Positions 1 through 12,834 of a stretch of DNA of 64,000 bases are shown here, piece after piece. This stretch comes from Fonsecaea monophora (Eukaryota; Ascomycota; Eurotiomycetes; Chaetothyriales; Herpotrichiellaceae). The stretch is from positions 124,001 through 188,000 of the forward strand of contig NW_019173943.1 in NCBI RefSeq assembly GCF_001642475.1, given 5' to 3'. Each line of letters starts with the position of its first letter. Positions within the stretch are counted from its first letter, which is position 1. The notes under the pieces were generated by a model that was given only the letters and a program-made list of their open reading frames with translations, had not been told where the DNA came from and made no database searches. The translations under genes and the position numbers were made by a program.

Positions 1-139
1 GAAGCGCAAGAGCAAACACGAAGGTGAGACGCCCGAAGAGAAAGCTGAGCGGAAACGGAGGAAAAAGGAGAAGAAGGAGAAGAAGGAGAAGAAGCGCGAG
101 AGCGGGGTGAAGAAAGATGACAGTGATGACAGCGAGTAA
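1..139 (+). CDS. C-terminal Lys/Glu-rich tail of a gene beginning outside the window (3' partial)
   Basis: An open frame enters the window at base 2 and ends at TAA 137-139, giving 45 residues. They are almost all Lys, Glu, Arg, Asp and Ser: a run of KEKKEKKEKK-type repeats followed by an acidic DDSDDSE end. Such basic/acidic tails are typical of nucleolar or ribosome-biogenesis proteins (Cbf5, Nop56, Nop58 and similar) and act as disordered, nuclear-localising extensions. The tail alone cannot say which protein this is. The reading frame and stop are clear; the family is inference. Confidence 0.55.
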   Translation, partial: KRKSKHEGETPEEKAERKRRKKEKKEKKEKKRESGVKKDDSDDSE

Positions 140-1903
140 AAGCTTCGCTGCTGCAACTCCCTGAAAGGTGTTTGGCGAATCGGGACTTCCATTATTACGA
201 CTCTAGTTGATTTGCTTGACGAAGTGCATGCCCTTTCGGCATTGATAATGCAACAGAGACGCCAACCCGCAATCCACATTCTTGGGGAGATTCGGACCCA
301 AGGCATTCTCAATCAGAGGCACTTCAGAGATGTTGATACGACCCGCATTCCTTGCGCCACTAGGTTTTGATGGCTGCATTCCCACAGCCATAATCCGAGG
401 CACACAGAAAAAGGGAGAGGGTGAGTCTCTGTGGCAAGGCTGACTACTCTGCAAGGAGAAAGGAGAAAGGTACAGCATCCAGGCCGGGACAATCAAGACG
501 TACAACAAGCCCCAGCGCAACGATTTTCCTATTGGCTTGATTGACGAATGCACTTTCGGTCATGGAAACGCGTTGTCTCATCTGTACATAAACGAGAACC
601 AAGTCGATACACGCTCTGCAGGGGCTGGTGAGGCGGTCGGTGTGCTTTTTGGGTTTTGTCTGGTTGGTAAAAGAGTTTTAAAAGAAAAGCTTTGTGAGAC
701 ACACACATGTTATGGAGTTTCTATGCGAACGATAACTGGATCATCTGGCTGGCTACGATCTGGGAGATGCCCTCGTGGCGGCGACAGTGGCATCAAGTGG
801 TGCTGGCTGGCATATTCAATGTTTTGGAGTCTTGCTGGTTGTGCTGCTTGGATTTTACGATCGGTCGGTATCTTGAAGTAGCATTACCAACACTACCTAC
901 AGTATCTGCTCGTTGTGTCATTGTGCCTGCTCGGTCGATTTGTGCCTGGTACTGGTACTGTGGTTAGAAGTGTATGTAGTCAGTACCGCTGTGATAATCA
1001 CCGCTTGACTCTTGTCTTCCTCCTTAGCTACGTGCCTCTCTCCCTGCGGTCCGTATCCTCTGCTCGCCGTTCTTCTTATCCATCGCCCTCTTGACACAGT
1101 CTACCTGACTATACCTCTACTACAGTACGAGGACGAACCACCTCTGATCACATGTCCCACGCGAGAACGAATACCTGGGCCAAAAGAGGCATCTAACTCC
1201 CAACTCCTTTCTCCTCTCGGCCTGCTGACCAGCATATTGAGTCTCGAGTCTTGAGTCATCTCAGCTCAGCTCATCTCACCTCGTCTCGTCTCGTCTCACT
1301 TATCTCACGTCCTATCCCCGGTCCCGATCCCATTCCAATCCCCATTCCTACCCCTATCGCCCTAGCAGAAACAAACCACCCCTTCCCCAGACGACCCTAA
1401 GAACAGCCTAGCACGAGACAACACAAGACAACACGACACAGCATCAGATCCAGGGGATAACATAATCCTGCCGGACCGAACCTTCTCCATCGGTTTCGGG
1501 GCGGGACTGAGCGGCTGCTAGGTTGCTAGACAGGGCAAGGGGGAGTAAAATGGAATATGGAAGAGGAACAAGTAAAGCGCTATGGATGACTGACTGGATG
1601 AGTGGATGAATGTTTTCATGCAGACAAGGATACAAAGAATGCAAGGATGTGTGCATGCGTGTTAGTGAGTGAGAGATGGAGACTAACGTGACCAAAAAAG
1701 AAAAGAAAATACCTCGTTGGTAGTTGTACTTGTTCTCGGTACATTCCGAAATTCCGTTGACGCGAAGTGATTCCTAGATACGTACCGAGTACAGACCCTG
1801 GTTGCCTGGCAAACCTGGCTTGGTACCAAAGTCATCATATTAGTGTACCTACGTAAGTATTTGAGTAGGTTTGTACATACATGCATGTATGTATGCATGC
1901 ATA

Positions 1904-1930
1904 CTGAGCGGCTGAGCGGCTGAGCGGCTG
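1904..1930. repeat. Short tandem repeat, CTGAGCGG x3 plus CTG
   Basis: Three perfect 8-bp copies and a partial fourth follow directly on a GCATGC/GTATGT-rich stretch. It is a microsatellite-like tract in non-coding DNA with no visible function. Confidence 0.85.
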
Positions 1931-2084
1931 ATCTGTAATTCATGGCATGGGTATCATCAGCATCCTGCCAGTGGTGGTGGTGGTAGTGGTGGCAGATCGG
2001 GAAAAAAAGAAAAAGAAATGACGTCTACAACATCTACGGTTGTCAGGCTTGGATGGGCACGCACCACCACCAGGCACGGCAATG

Positions 2085-2104
2085 TGAGGTGAGGTGAGGT
2101 GAGG
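2085..2104. repeat. Short tandem repeat, TGAGG x4
   Basis: Four perfect 5-bp copies in non-coding DNA; a simple-sequence repeat. Confidence 0.85.
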
Positions 2105-3302
2105 TCAGAGAAAAAAGGGGCCGAAATATTGCCCTTGATTCTCGCGTGGAACAAGTTCATCCATCGATCAGTCGAACCACCCATCCATCGATCGTCCATT
2201 GACACTGACGAAGGATCGACCGGATAACCAGAGAGAAAAAGAAAAGCCTCAACCAACCCAACCAAGCAGGCAATCAAGTTCGCATGAGGCAAGACTTAGT
2301 AACCCACGCAAAAGGCAACCGCGCAACCGAGTATGTATGCAATCTGACTTAATCCACGGCGCTTCCCGGTGGTGGTGCCGGGCTATGCAGGTACTGTGCA
2401 GGCAAAAAGCAGGACCGGATGAAGATCAATGCACTGCCTTGCTGGGTCTTGGGTTGTGGCTCTACATGTTGGGCTCAGCCGAGACAACAGATCGGATCTC
2501 ATCCTCGCCGGTGACATGCAGATGCATCGATGTGGAACATACGCCCGGAACTGCGACCTGCTGCTCGTCGTCACATCAGGAGGCTCATGGGAGGAAGCCT
2601 CACAATCCATGATTGCACGCCAGAGCACACAATAACATCTTGCTTCATTTCATTTGGCTCAAAGAACAGAATACTCTCCTTTAGCGGTAAAATATCCAAA
2701 CCCCAAAAAATGACCGGATTTTATCAAAACAGCATCCCCTAAAGTTGTGGTACAGTGTATCGGTCGGCGTTGCCCGGGGCGGAGGTTGAAGCGTTGGTAT
2801 ATAGAGAGATCCAAGGCCGGCAAAATGCTGGGTATCAGTACCTGGCCTCGCACTAGCAACCAGGCTTGTATGCTAGGTATACCATCTCTGCATGTTGTTA
2901 CAGGAGTCGGCTCGCTTTTCTGCGGGTTCGCTGGTTCCGGGTGACCAGAATAGGTCGACAATCGAGAACACATCCGCCATCGAGGGAAACAATTAAAATG
3001 CCTTCTTTTTGCCCCTTCGTTGCTATCCCAAACCACCAATATGTAATCGCCATCCTCCCAAGTCTTTCATCTGAGCATTGTCGTAATCTCGAAGCTGGTG
3101 GGGGAAAAAAGACCCAAACAAAAACTGATAAAGACGCTGGTCTTTTGGCTCACTGTGAAAAAATTGTTCCAATCATCACTTCGTCAAGGTCATGCTCGTG
3201 GCTGAATCACGAGACGTTGAAATTAATCATGTAGATGCGCGGCGGATGCAGAAGCGCCTTGCGAGTGCATCATCATGCCAGAGAACAGAAGAAAACGAGG
3301 CC

Positions 3303-4966
3303 TTAAAAGCCTTCTTCGCCTGCCTTGCACACCTTGATCTCTCTGCCCCATTCGGATTTGAGGACTTGCGATGCGGTGATGCGGCGGCCAGGATTCGGGT
3401 CGAGGATCGAGTAGATGACGTTTCTGCAACGAGCCTAGATGAATCAAAGTCAGTCAAACCCTTCAAACCAGATTCTCGGGAAATGCTTACCCTGTGCAAG
3501 GTCTCGATTGGGGCATATCCCTCTTCATCTTTCCGTCCTTCAAGATATCTCTGATAGAATTCGTCCTCTTCCTTGCGGGCCACTCGCCAGAGATGCCGCC
3601 CAGTCCGCATGGCCATGTAGATGACACCGCACGCCCACACATCCACAGCCCGGGGATCAAATTCGCCACCGCCGTATTCTTCTGGGGCAATGTACGGAGC
3701 GCTGCCACAGAGCCCAGCCGTCATATGGGCTTCTTTCTCCCAAGCCATCCGGAAACATTCGCCATTGCCAAAGTCGGTGATTTTGAGGGCGCCGTGGGTG
3801 GTCAAGAGAAGATTCTCGGGTTTTAGATCGCGATGCGCCACTCCCATCTCGTGCATGTACTCGACGCCACGCATCAATTGCTTGAAGAAGCAATCTGCTT
3901 CGGGGACTTGGAGAGTACCAGCGGCCAGAATCAGTGTGTAGAGATCTCCGCCAGCACAATATTCCATGACTTCGCAGTAGTCCCCTTTTGCATCTTGGAG
4001 GAGATCAAGAGTGTGGATGATGTTAGGATGGCGGAGTGAAGAGGAGATGCAGAACTCGCTGGTCAAGCGTTTCTGATACTTTTTGGCCGTTTCTTGCGGG
4101 CGGCGGCGGAACTCCTTGACGGCGTAGAGCAATTCTCCTCCAGCACTATTAGGGTCTGGTTTGTGAGAGATTCTGACGATGCCGAAAGCGCCGCGGCCGA
4201 CAATTTCCTGGCATTTGCCATATTTTTCGACCAAGTTGGCCGTGGCATTGGGGCCGCCCTTCTTGTCCGACGCAAGGCTATCCTTCTCCGATCTGAGTTG
4301 GTCAACCCAAGACGACATCAGTGTCAGTTGTTGGTCACCCGCGCCATCCTGATCTTTCTTCTTGCCACCACCGAGCATGTCGCGGAGCATGTCGGACAAT
4401 TTTTCCTGCCGTTTGGCAGACTTGAGAAAGTGTGCATGAGAGCCGTCATCGTGCATCTCGAATCGTTTATGTAGAGCACTGGTGGGATCTGACGGCGGCT
4501 CGCCTTTGGTCTTCTCTTTTGCAGCGCCGAGTATAGTCATCTTGCGGACGCTTTTCTCGTCAGTTGAGCCTTGTCTACCGGGGGGTGGTCTGCCGTTGGG
4601 TGGGTGGCCGTTTTCTAGACGAGCGTCGGGAGAGGTTTCCTTTATTTCAGCTGCAACTTTGGCGGCGGCCTCGACGTCTTTGGGGTCGGTCCGAGAAAAC
4701 ATTCGTGTCAGACGGTGCGTCATTTTGCCCTTCTTTGCAGGCTCTTTAGCTGCAGCTGCGCCCGAATTTGACGTCGTGGGGGAGAGACTTGACAGGCTAG
4801 TGATGGGCGCGGCACCGCCGTTGGTTGCCGGGATTTGGAGGTGTGCCGTATCCTCCACCGATCGTGTTATTGAATGCGTGGATGCATCATCGTGTAACAC
4901 AGGCGACTGAGCGAGCGCAGGGGAGTGTTCCGCAACGAGATGAACTGACGATGATGTCTGATTCAT
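3303..4966 (-). CDS. HAL/SAT4-type serine/threonine protein kinase
   Basis: Two exons read on the minus strand, 4966-3491 and 3434-3303, with a 56-bp GT-AG intron, giving about 535 residues. The N-terminal 245 residues are Ser/Thr/Pro/Ala-rich and probably disordered. A full kinase domain follows: glycine loop GRGAFG at about 257-262, catalytic Lys in AVKEF (284), HRDLKPEN at 378-385 and DFG at 398-400. The insert FGNGECFRMAWEKE and the phrase GLCGSAPYIAPEE are characteristic of the fungal halotolerance kinases related to yeast Sat4/Hal4 and Hal5, which stabilise plasma-membrane potassium and nutrient transporters. The second exon supplies the last kinase helices (VIYSILDPNPGRRITASQV) and ends EEGF. 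Without the splice the frame runs on into nonsense, which supports the intron. The family call is firm; transporter targets are known only from yeast. Confidence 0.93.
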
Positions 4967-7900
4967 GTGAATGGTGTCTGCGTGAGGAAGGCGTACGAGA
5001 GGAGTGGGGGCGCGAGAGTGGTTTTGGGCAGGGCGCCCTATCTCTCTGTGTTTAGTGGCGGTAGATAAGGTGTCCTATGCGCGACTGCAGTTTCGTGTAA
5101 CAAGAAGCCTGGCTATAAAACCTCAAGGATGATTCTCGAAGGGTTCAACGCGGCAAAATCACCGTTCTTTTTCTCACTTGTGGTGTTTTCTGGATGAGGT
5201 TGGATATTTGGTAAGAATGATAAATATGTGTGGTGGCGAAGACGGAATGGGTGCGTGCTATGCCAATGTAAAAAAAAAAAAAGGAAGCCTAAGAGGGGCT
5301 GGAAATTGCGCAGCAGTCGAGAGAGGGCGACAGAGGGCGACTTTGATGGCTTGCTGAGGCCTTAAGTGATGAAAAGGACGTTTGAGGGGCGGATCGTGTG
5401 CAGGCGCAGGCAGGCAGATTTCACGATCTGTCCAACACCTGAAATCAAGACCCTTTGAACTTTGGGGAAGCCCTTGGCCCTTGGCCCTTTTTCTCCTCGT
5501 GAGCCAAAACTTTTGCCAGTTGTGTGATGCTGGTCAGTGCTCACCGGAAAGACGGAGCCAGCTGTTCAGGTGGGTTTGCACAGTGGCTGTGACGGCCAGG
5601 CCTGCGATACAGGGGGACAGTGCGGGCAGCGCAGGAGATTGGTCTGCTTAGGAGCTGCTGACCAATGCAGGACCGTGCGTGCAGATGCAAGTTCAAGGGC
5701 CTTCTATTGCTCCAGGTCTCGGGAACAGAAGACGTAAATCGAAAGCGGTAGTGAGAGAGGTAAAAGTAGTCCAGTTAGGTAGGTTGCCTGGCTGCTGCGA
5801 AGGATGGTGAACTCAGGACTTGTGAGGGTCAAGATGCACGCGTAGTTGAGAGTGCAAGAGCAGTCTAGGGAGTGGGAGAGTAGCAGAGCGGCACAACACG
5901 TTGTCCACTTGTGAGGATTTGTATGAGAGAATTTCTGTTCGTCCAGTCCCGATTTGTGTGAATCTCAGCGATCCAATTCCCGTGTTTCCACTACCACTAC
6001 GAGGTACTCAGCAACCACCTCTTTCCGGTGATGGTGATGGTGACTAGGGGGTACTCGACAAGTTGCTCTTCGTGGGGATCGAGGACAGAGGTGGAGATGG
6101 GACGGGTGCATCAGTGAAGATCTCTTTTATAAGGAAATAAAACAATAATAACAACAAGAGTCCAAGCAGTACTAAGAGGCTGATCTGGTGGTGCTGCGAG
6201 GGTGAATGACTTCAATTGTCCATTCAAGTCACTGCTGACGAGGTGCGCGATGGTAATGGGCCTCGAATGTGGGTGGTGAAGTGAAGGGTGATTGCTGAAG
6301 CGTGCAGCGTGCAGCATGCATCATGCGGGCAGGCTAAGTTAGTTGGTTTGTTTAACTGGGATTGTACCTCCCTGTAGGTGCCCCTTTGCCCCTCGATCCT
6401 CGCCAGAGTGGCCATCCACCCACCTGGACTCCCCCTACCATTACCTTGCAGTAGCCCGGGCATGTCGGTTACTTAGGCGGTTCCTGCAGGTAATAATAAT
6501 TCACCCTGGTTAACGGCCTGGAGCATGCAGGTTTCGTCCGAGTTTCTTCATGAATTTCCCTTTGTCGTGGCTGGCCGTTCGTCCGTTTGGTGCGCCCAAT
6601 TTATTCAGTACCCAATGGTAAACAGCAGTGACACTCCAAGGAACGAAGTACACATGACAGACATACAGAATATGACCTACCATGGTAGTCTGTACCTACA
6701 CGGCCCGCCCATCGACGTACAGTATTGGTAACTCACTGTTCCAGGTTTTCGATTGCGATCGAGTATGTAATAACAATTCAAAATCAAGAGTCAAATCCAA
6801 TGACAATCAATTCTACCGGCCGGTTCTTCGTCTCGTCTCTTATCCACTGGTGCCGAATCCTCACATCTCCATCTGCCTGCGTCTGCCTACGCCCGGCTCC
6901 TCCATCATCACCACACCACAAACGCCAGAGGGACATACTTGGTACAGGTCCTCAGATACCTTATGCGTTCCCTTGCTCGCAGCCCTGCTTGATAACAATA
7001 TCCTGTGCCATCACCCTGCACGCTTACGTCTTTCGTTCTTTTTTTCTGTGGTTGGATTGACTGCCTCGAATCCCGTTCGTCCAGAATGTGCGACGCTGCA
7101 ACCATCCTCTCCTCTCCACCACCACCACCTCCCCCTCCACTTCGCAGCTTCGCGGTCTAGGTCCAGGCCCGGCACGATTTCAAAGCAAGGATGACTATAG
7201 CATGACTTCCTTGTGTGGTGTTTTCCGCAGAATAGCGAGGCTCGCCAGGATGCTTTCCACTCTTGGATTCTGACTGCTGCAGCTCCATCTGCACCTTGTT
7301 CGTCATTTTCTCCTGTCATCAATCGTTTCCCGCAGGGGCCACTTTGGCTTCCTCTGTCCCATCTTCTCGTCCCTAGACCGTCTCACCGCTTGAAGCCTCG
7401 GATCCCATAACCCAGTCCAGCGGCACGACCACGCACGACCTCCGTTCCTCTGCATGTGCTGGCGACGGCTCCATCTCGGATGTTGTGTCTACAGTGACCG
7501 TCTCACCGATTCTCGCAGTGCACTGTTCTTTTCCATGTGTTTTGGAGCTTGGAGCAGACATGTGCTCGTTTCCTACACCGTTCAATTCGAAATCTGTCCC
7601 TACCATCATGTGCCACAGATGGCCACATGGGCTATCAAGGATATTGACATGTGAATCTTAGCCATCAATGCTCGACCCGGCTCTCATTCAACCTCCTTGA
7701 TCTCCGAGGGTATTTGCGGTGCATTCTCTCGGTACTCGAGTCCCCTCGGGTTCCCTTGCCTACTTAACCCCGGCAAAACTCAAGACCGTTCTTCTAAGCC
7801 GCTATATCGCCGGGTGGTATGTTTGGCAAGGGAGTAGCCGCCTCCGCATTCACTGTGGAAGAGGAGTAGATGATGGGGTACGTTGGTGGCTCTTCTATTG

Positions 7901-10285
7901 GCCATCAAAGCACGCGCCCATCGTGAATTCCCGGACCACCTCTACAGCTGAGGACGCGTGGGGACATGCCTGTGTGCGTTGTATCTATCTCATTGACTGC
8001 CGAGCAAGGCGTGTCCCATTTTTCTCTTCCGTCTTTCATTCCGAACTGGACATCCGCTGGCTTTACCCACCCTGTTGCCTTCTGCTGGAGCACGTCCCTG
8101 ACTGCACCCCTTGCGCATCTCGTCGAATGAGTGGCCATGCATCTCGACCATTCCAGCATGCGAATCGAGTGAGAAATGCACCACTCATTTGAGCACGAGG
8201 AAAACTTGATCTTCACCTTGAGACTGATCATAACAGCGGTGATCGTCAGTCGTTGGTCTGAGAACCACATCTCGTTTCTGCGAGACTGTTGAAACACGAC
8301 ATTCCAGCTCATCACTAACCTAGCCGAGCCCGTGAAGGAAGATAAGACTTGCCGCAAAAAAGCAGGGGATGAACAGCCTGGCTAATCTCGTACTGACGTT
8401 CAGGAGGGACAAGTTGTGCAGTACCTGGTACACCGCATTTCTACACTTTCTAGGTGAAAAACCAGCTCTCGGGAGGTGTGTTTCATGGCCACCCTGCGGC
8501 GCCCAGCCATCTCGATCTGGATCCGGCTCGCAAAGAAGAGTGTGCCTCGGTGATGCTCGAGTTAGACCGCTCCAATTTCGTCGTTTCCCTTGATGATAGG
8601 ATGTTTGTTCAGGGAGACTTTCAAGGGGTTTCGATAGCAGTTCACAGGGGACATGGGAGCAGGCACCCTGATGCCGGCTCTGTCGTGTCACTGATCCGAG
8701 GGCGGACGTGCGAGCGGGAGGGACTTTGCCCTTTCGTATCTATCCTTACCCGAAGAATTCCGCCCTTTTCGTCTTTTTACTGCCCAATCCCCGAATGAGT
8801 CCCCTGCTCGGCTTTCATCACCTGCGTGGAACTATTTTGATCTTGGTTACCGGGCTTGGACACTTGTGTACATGTATAAGCAGGAGAGGCTACGAGATCT
8901 TGTTAATATCCTGACTCGCCAGAATCCATGATTGTCCTGTCTCAGTGGCTTCTCACCCGGCACTTGCAAACACTGGCAACAAGTAAGTTCATTTCAGACT
9001 TCGGGATGGTTTTCAAGCAAGCACGAGCACAGTATGCACCGCAGAACTTGTACCCTGTTCACCGAGGAAGAGGAACAAAGGGGTACAGTGACACAAGGAG
9101 AATTTGAAGTTCGGACGAGGATCAATTGCTTCCACTTCCATTGAATACACGTTGTAGGGCTAATATCAATGCAGTTGCTTGTGGTTTCTATCCATATGCT
9201 CCTCATACCGAACCGCTGGCGCTACCTCTTACCTCGATACTATATGAGCGTCCCTTTCAATCGTCTCCAGACATTCAACAAGGAGAAAGCCGAATACTGT
9301 TCAGGCAATTCGATATGTTTTGAGGGGTGTTTGCCAACAAACAAGGGGATATGCATTGTGCTGCCTTCTAATCCAACTTGAATTCAAAGTGCTCCGCAGG
9401 GTCAATAGACTGCAATGACACTGTGTCGGGTGATCCAACCATCCTCACACAACGTCCTTCTTTGCGACCAACACCGGCCCGCTCGTACTGGTATCATCGT
9501 CCCTGGGGACGACATAAATATGCATGAGCAAGAAGAAGACGCGAGACATCCAACTATCCTGACTATTTATAACCTTTCTGACAACGATCTGCACCCAGAC
9601 AAAGGGCCGTGGTATCTAATTTATAATCACAGTAGCCCGGGAGTTTTGATCAATGTTCATGAACAGGACTTCAGAGATGGATAGGGCGTTGTTCACAATG
9701 TCCGAAGGGCGTTTGAAGTGCTCAGCACCAAATGAACACCGTTGTAGTAGGAGAGGCTGCTCCTTTACCTTGAATGTTTGACGACCAAGTTGGAGCCCGT
9801 GTAAATGAAAGATTTTCTTCAGGGCGTTTTGGACAGATACATGCTGTGTACTGTTGACTCTGTCTGGTCCGTTTGATGTCGGAAAGCCCACCCGGCCCAA
9901 ATGACAGTGATGGCACTCCAATGATGGAGTCCGATAGAGGAGCAAGTGTGAAGTGGGTCTTGTCATGCCAAGCCGCCACGCACATCTTCTGCACTACTAC
10001 TTAAGATGCCTCGCCGTACTCTCGCGTCATCGTTTTTCCGTCCCCAAAACTACGTCATGAATTATCGGGGGCGCCGCTGGCGCAGTTTAGGCGCCGATTA
10101 TACGGCAGTCCATGCGGCCTGGTGGCGCATGTTGAACGGCACTAATTGGATCACGCTTGATCTCACCTTCCACTCTCTCTTTCTCTTCCTCAACACGATT
10201 GAGGACGGCCCACTTGCGTTTGAGTCGGCCACCGAATACAACCGCCGCCTGTTCAGAAACTGGAATACCTATCTCAACCAGCGCG
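4967..10285. other. Long gene-poor interval between the kinase and BAR-domain genes
   Basis: About 5.3 kb with normal dinucleotide composition but no reading frame I can support on either strand. A poly-A run lies at about 5,270-5,281. It probably contains the kinase promoter and 5' UTR and the promoter of the BAR gene, since both genes point away from it. One + strand stretch at about 8,452-8,798 reads as 115 uninterrupted codons behind a TTTCTAG acceptor-like site, but I recognise no family and no upstream exons. A non-coding RNA or a rapidly evolving gene could lie here unseen. Confidence 0.5.
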
Positions 10286-11296
10286 ATGTCGTGGGCCGGA
10301 TTCAAGAAGGGCGTGAACCGCGCCACCACGCAGGTGATGATGAAGACGGGTAAGCCTCATTTGAGAATCAGTGGCAGCCGTGCGCTGACCATGTCATCTA
10401 GGCCAAGTCGAGAGGACGAACGACCGAGACTACGAGGTCGAGGAGAGGTGAGAGCGGAGCCCATCTGAAAGCGAATAGAACTACAACTAACCGCAATGTT
10501 ACAGGAGGTACCGGACGATGGAATCGGCCGCGAATCGGCTGCAGAAGGAAGCGAAAGGTTATCTCGACAGTCTGCGAGGTGAGTTGAATTTGAATTCACG
10601 GTCAATGGCTCCAGAAACTGACTGCGCTTCATTCAGCCATGACAGCATCCCAAATGAGGATAGCAGAGACGATCGACGCATTCTACGGCGACGCTGGTAC
10701 CAGAGATGGAGTTTCGCGATCCTACAAGCAGGCCGTCGAAGATTTAGACGCCGAAACCATCAAAGCGCTTGATGGTCCATACCGGTACGTGTCACTCTCA
10801 CCCTTACTCAATATTCACCGCGCTTACTGACGATGTTGACAGAGCAACTGTGCTTGAACCGATCTCCCGCTTCTGCGCATACTTCCCTGACATCAACGAA
10901 TGCATCAAGAAACGAAATAACAAACTCCTGGACTATGATTCCATGCGTTCCAAGGTCAAAAAACTGGTCGAGAAACCCGACAAGGATGTTACCAAACTAC
11001 CTCGCGCGGAGAAAGAAGCAGAAATGGCCAAGCAAGCATACGAACAACTCAACGAACAACTCTTTACTGAACTTCCCCAACTTATCGATCTCCGTGTCCC
11101 CTATCTCGACCCTAGCTTCGAAGCGCTAGTCAAAATTCAACTCCGGTTCTGCGCAGAAGCCTACAGCCGCATGGCACAGGTGCAGCAGTACTTGGACCCA
11201 GAAACTAGAGAACAATATGCACGTGGAGACCTGGATAACCGCGTCGAGCAAGTTCTCTCAGAGATTCGAGATTTAACCATTGCTGGAACTGTCTAA
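10286..11296 (+). CDS. hob3: BAR-domain protein, Rvs161/Hob3 homologue
   Basis: Five exons (10286-10349, 10402-10447, 10505-10578, 10637-10784, 10843-11296) join through four GT-AG introns to about 261 residues, the usual length of yeast Rvs161 and fission yeast Hob3. The start MSWAGFKKGVNRATTQVM and the following EVEERRYRTME are hallmarks of this N-BAR subfamily. The rest is the charged helical BAR dimer, including the conserved CAYFPDINECIKKRN and, near the end, AEAYSRMAQVQQYL. The protein has no SH3 domain, unlike Rvs167. Family knowledge: it bends membrane at endocytic sites and links to actin and Cdc42. The start at 10286 is chosen because upstream codons in the same frame are not conserved and the family begins exactly here. 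The acceptor at 10505 is chosen to keep the double Arg of the family. Confidence 0.95.
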
Positions 11297-11939
11297 GCAA
11301 GACACACTCCGACCCAAACTTCAACATTCCCCAGCAAATGGATTTTCATTGTCTGCAAATTGACAGGCACCACCAACTTTTACAACACACAGCGCAGGAA
11401 ATGCTTTCTTCATGGCTAATGGATGGACGACTGAATGGGATTGAGATGGAACTGGTGATGGGCTGGGATGGCTTGCCTCTATTGAGTGCGACAGAGCACA
11501 GCACAGCATAGCGTTGGCGTTGTATGGCAGGCACAGGCTTGGTACAGACGCTACAGACACTAGAAAGCATTTGCTGCAAGAGACAGAGAGCTTGGAAGGC
11601 CGAATGGCTCATGGCTGTCATAATACAAATGAGCTTCAAACGGGCGATTCTGAAGCGTGTGGAGACGTGAAGCCATGCATTTTACATATTTATACAATGC
11701 CAATAGCTGGTCGTCTGCACCCCATGCCGATTCGCCCGAGAACCAGGCCTCCAAAGCAGATCCATGTGTGTACGTCCCGTAGCTACGGTACGACCATTGT
11801 CCCTCGTCCCACCATCATGACAAAGTAGTGTAGTTCTGGGTTCCCCCCCCCACCCGCTTTAGAATTTGTATAAAATGGCAGCTTAGAGATAGGTAGATAA
11901 ATTCGGCGTCACCTTTTTTCTTTCCCTCAAAAAGGTGAT
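11297..11939. other. Convergent 3' intergenic region between hob3 and the ETF beta gene
   Basis: Carries the 3' UTRs and terminators of two genes reading towards each other. Apart from a short C-run at about 11,846 and AT-rich stretches suited to polyadenylation near 11,860-11,930, I see no gene or repeat. Confidence 0.6.
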
Positions 11940-12834
11940 CTAGATGGCGCCCAAGTCCTTGAGCTTCTTGATCATGCCGTCCACGTCCTCGACCTTGCCG
12001 CCGCCCTGTCGCACGGGTGGTTCTTCGACCTTGACGGTCTTCAACCGGTTGGTGGCGTCGACGCCGTAGTCGCCGAGCGTCTTCTTCTCCAGCTTCTTCT
12101 TCTTGGCTTTCATGATGTTGGGCAGACTCGCGTACCGCGGCTCGTTGAGGCGGAGATCCGTCGTGATGATCATGGGCAGTTTGGCCCGCACCGTCTCTGC
12201 TCCGCCGTCGACCTCGCGCTCGACCGTCACCGTTTCGTTCTCGATCGTGACTTTAGACGCCTGCGTGGCCTGCGGCCAGTTCAGTAAGCCCGCGAGCATC
12301 TGGCCCGTTTGGCCGGCGTCATCGTCGATCGCCTGTTTCCCCAGGATGATCAGGTTGCTCTTCTCCTTCTCGGCGATGGCCTTCAGCAGCTTCGCCACGC
12401 TCAACGGCTCGAGGGGTTTATCTTCAGGCACGTCGACGAGGATGCTGCGGTCTGCGCCCATGGCCATGGCCGTCCGCAGGGTGTCGGCGCATTTCGCCGG
12501 GCCGGCGCTCACGGCCAGGATCTCTTCGACGGGCTGTTTGCGCTCGCGCAGCCGGACGGCTTCTTCGATGGAGAGCTCGTCGAAGGGATTGAGAGAGTGC
12601 TTCACCCCGGAGGTCTCGACGCCTGTGCGGTCGGATTTCACGCGGGGTTTGACCTGTGTTGTGAGGAAGAGGGTCAGTATGACATGGTGAAGTACACGAG
12701 AGAAGCGGGACAGGCGATAAGGACAGCGGAGGTGGTGATTATATGCTGCAAAACATGCATGGGCGGTGGAGGGTGCTCACAGCATAGTCAATGACACGCT
12801 TGACAGGGACCAATATCCTGAGCTTCGACGACAT
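11940..12834 (-). CDS. etfB: Electron transfer flavoprotein beta subunit
   Basis: Minus strand, two exons: 12834-12781 (18 codons, MSSKLRILVPVKRVIDYA) and 12653-11940, with a 127-bp GT-AG intron; about 255 residues. Conserved parts are the N-terminal VPVKRVIDYAVKPRV, the region SLNPFDELSIEEAVRLRE, the AMP-binding stretch around LIILGKQAIDDDAGQTGQM, and the family signature in EREVDGGAETVRAKLPMIIT. With the alpha subunit it forms the mitochondrial FAD/AMP heterodimer that takes electrons from acyl-CoA and other dehydrogenases to ETF-ubiquinone oxidoreductase. The start is the one that restores the family N-terminus. It is divergent from the eL39 gene across 536 bp. Confidence 0.96.

Larger units (their letters stand above)
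140..3302. other. Gene-poor interval with simple repeats
   Basis: I see no convincing coding region here; the open frames are short, overlap on both strands and match nothing I know. Low-complexity stretches are frequent: CTCAT/CTCGT-type repeats around 1,254-1,310, a GTATGCAT-rich patch at 1,870-1,903, CTGAGCGG repeated at 1,904-1,930 and TGAGG repeated at 2,085-2,104. Base composition and dinucleotides are normal (no RIP). It separates the convergent ends of the partial gene on the left and the kinase gene on the right. Confidence 0.6.

Noticed and set aside
203..553. 116-codon minus-strand open frame near the left end
   Set aside because: No recognisable domain, odd composition, overlaps what is probably the 3' UTR of the partial gene; likely chance.
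3227..3302. Extension of the kinase frame through the intron to a stop at 3,227
   Set aside because: Reading through the GT-AG intron gives a frame-shifted nonsense tail; splicing restores the conserved kinase end at 3,303.
12103..12794. Long plus-strand frames opposite the ETF beta gene
   Set aside because: They mirror the strongly biased codons of a certain gene on the other strand.
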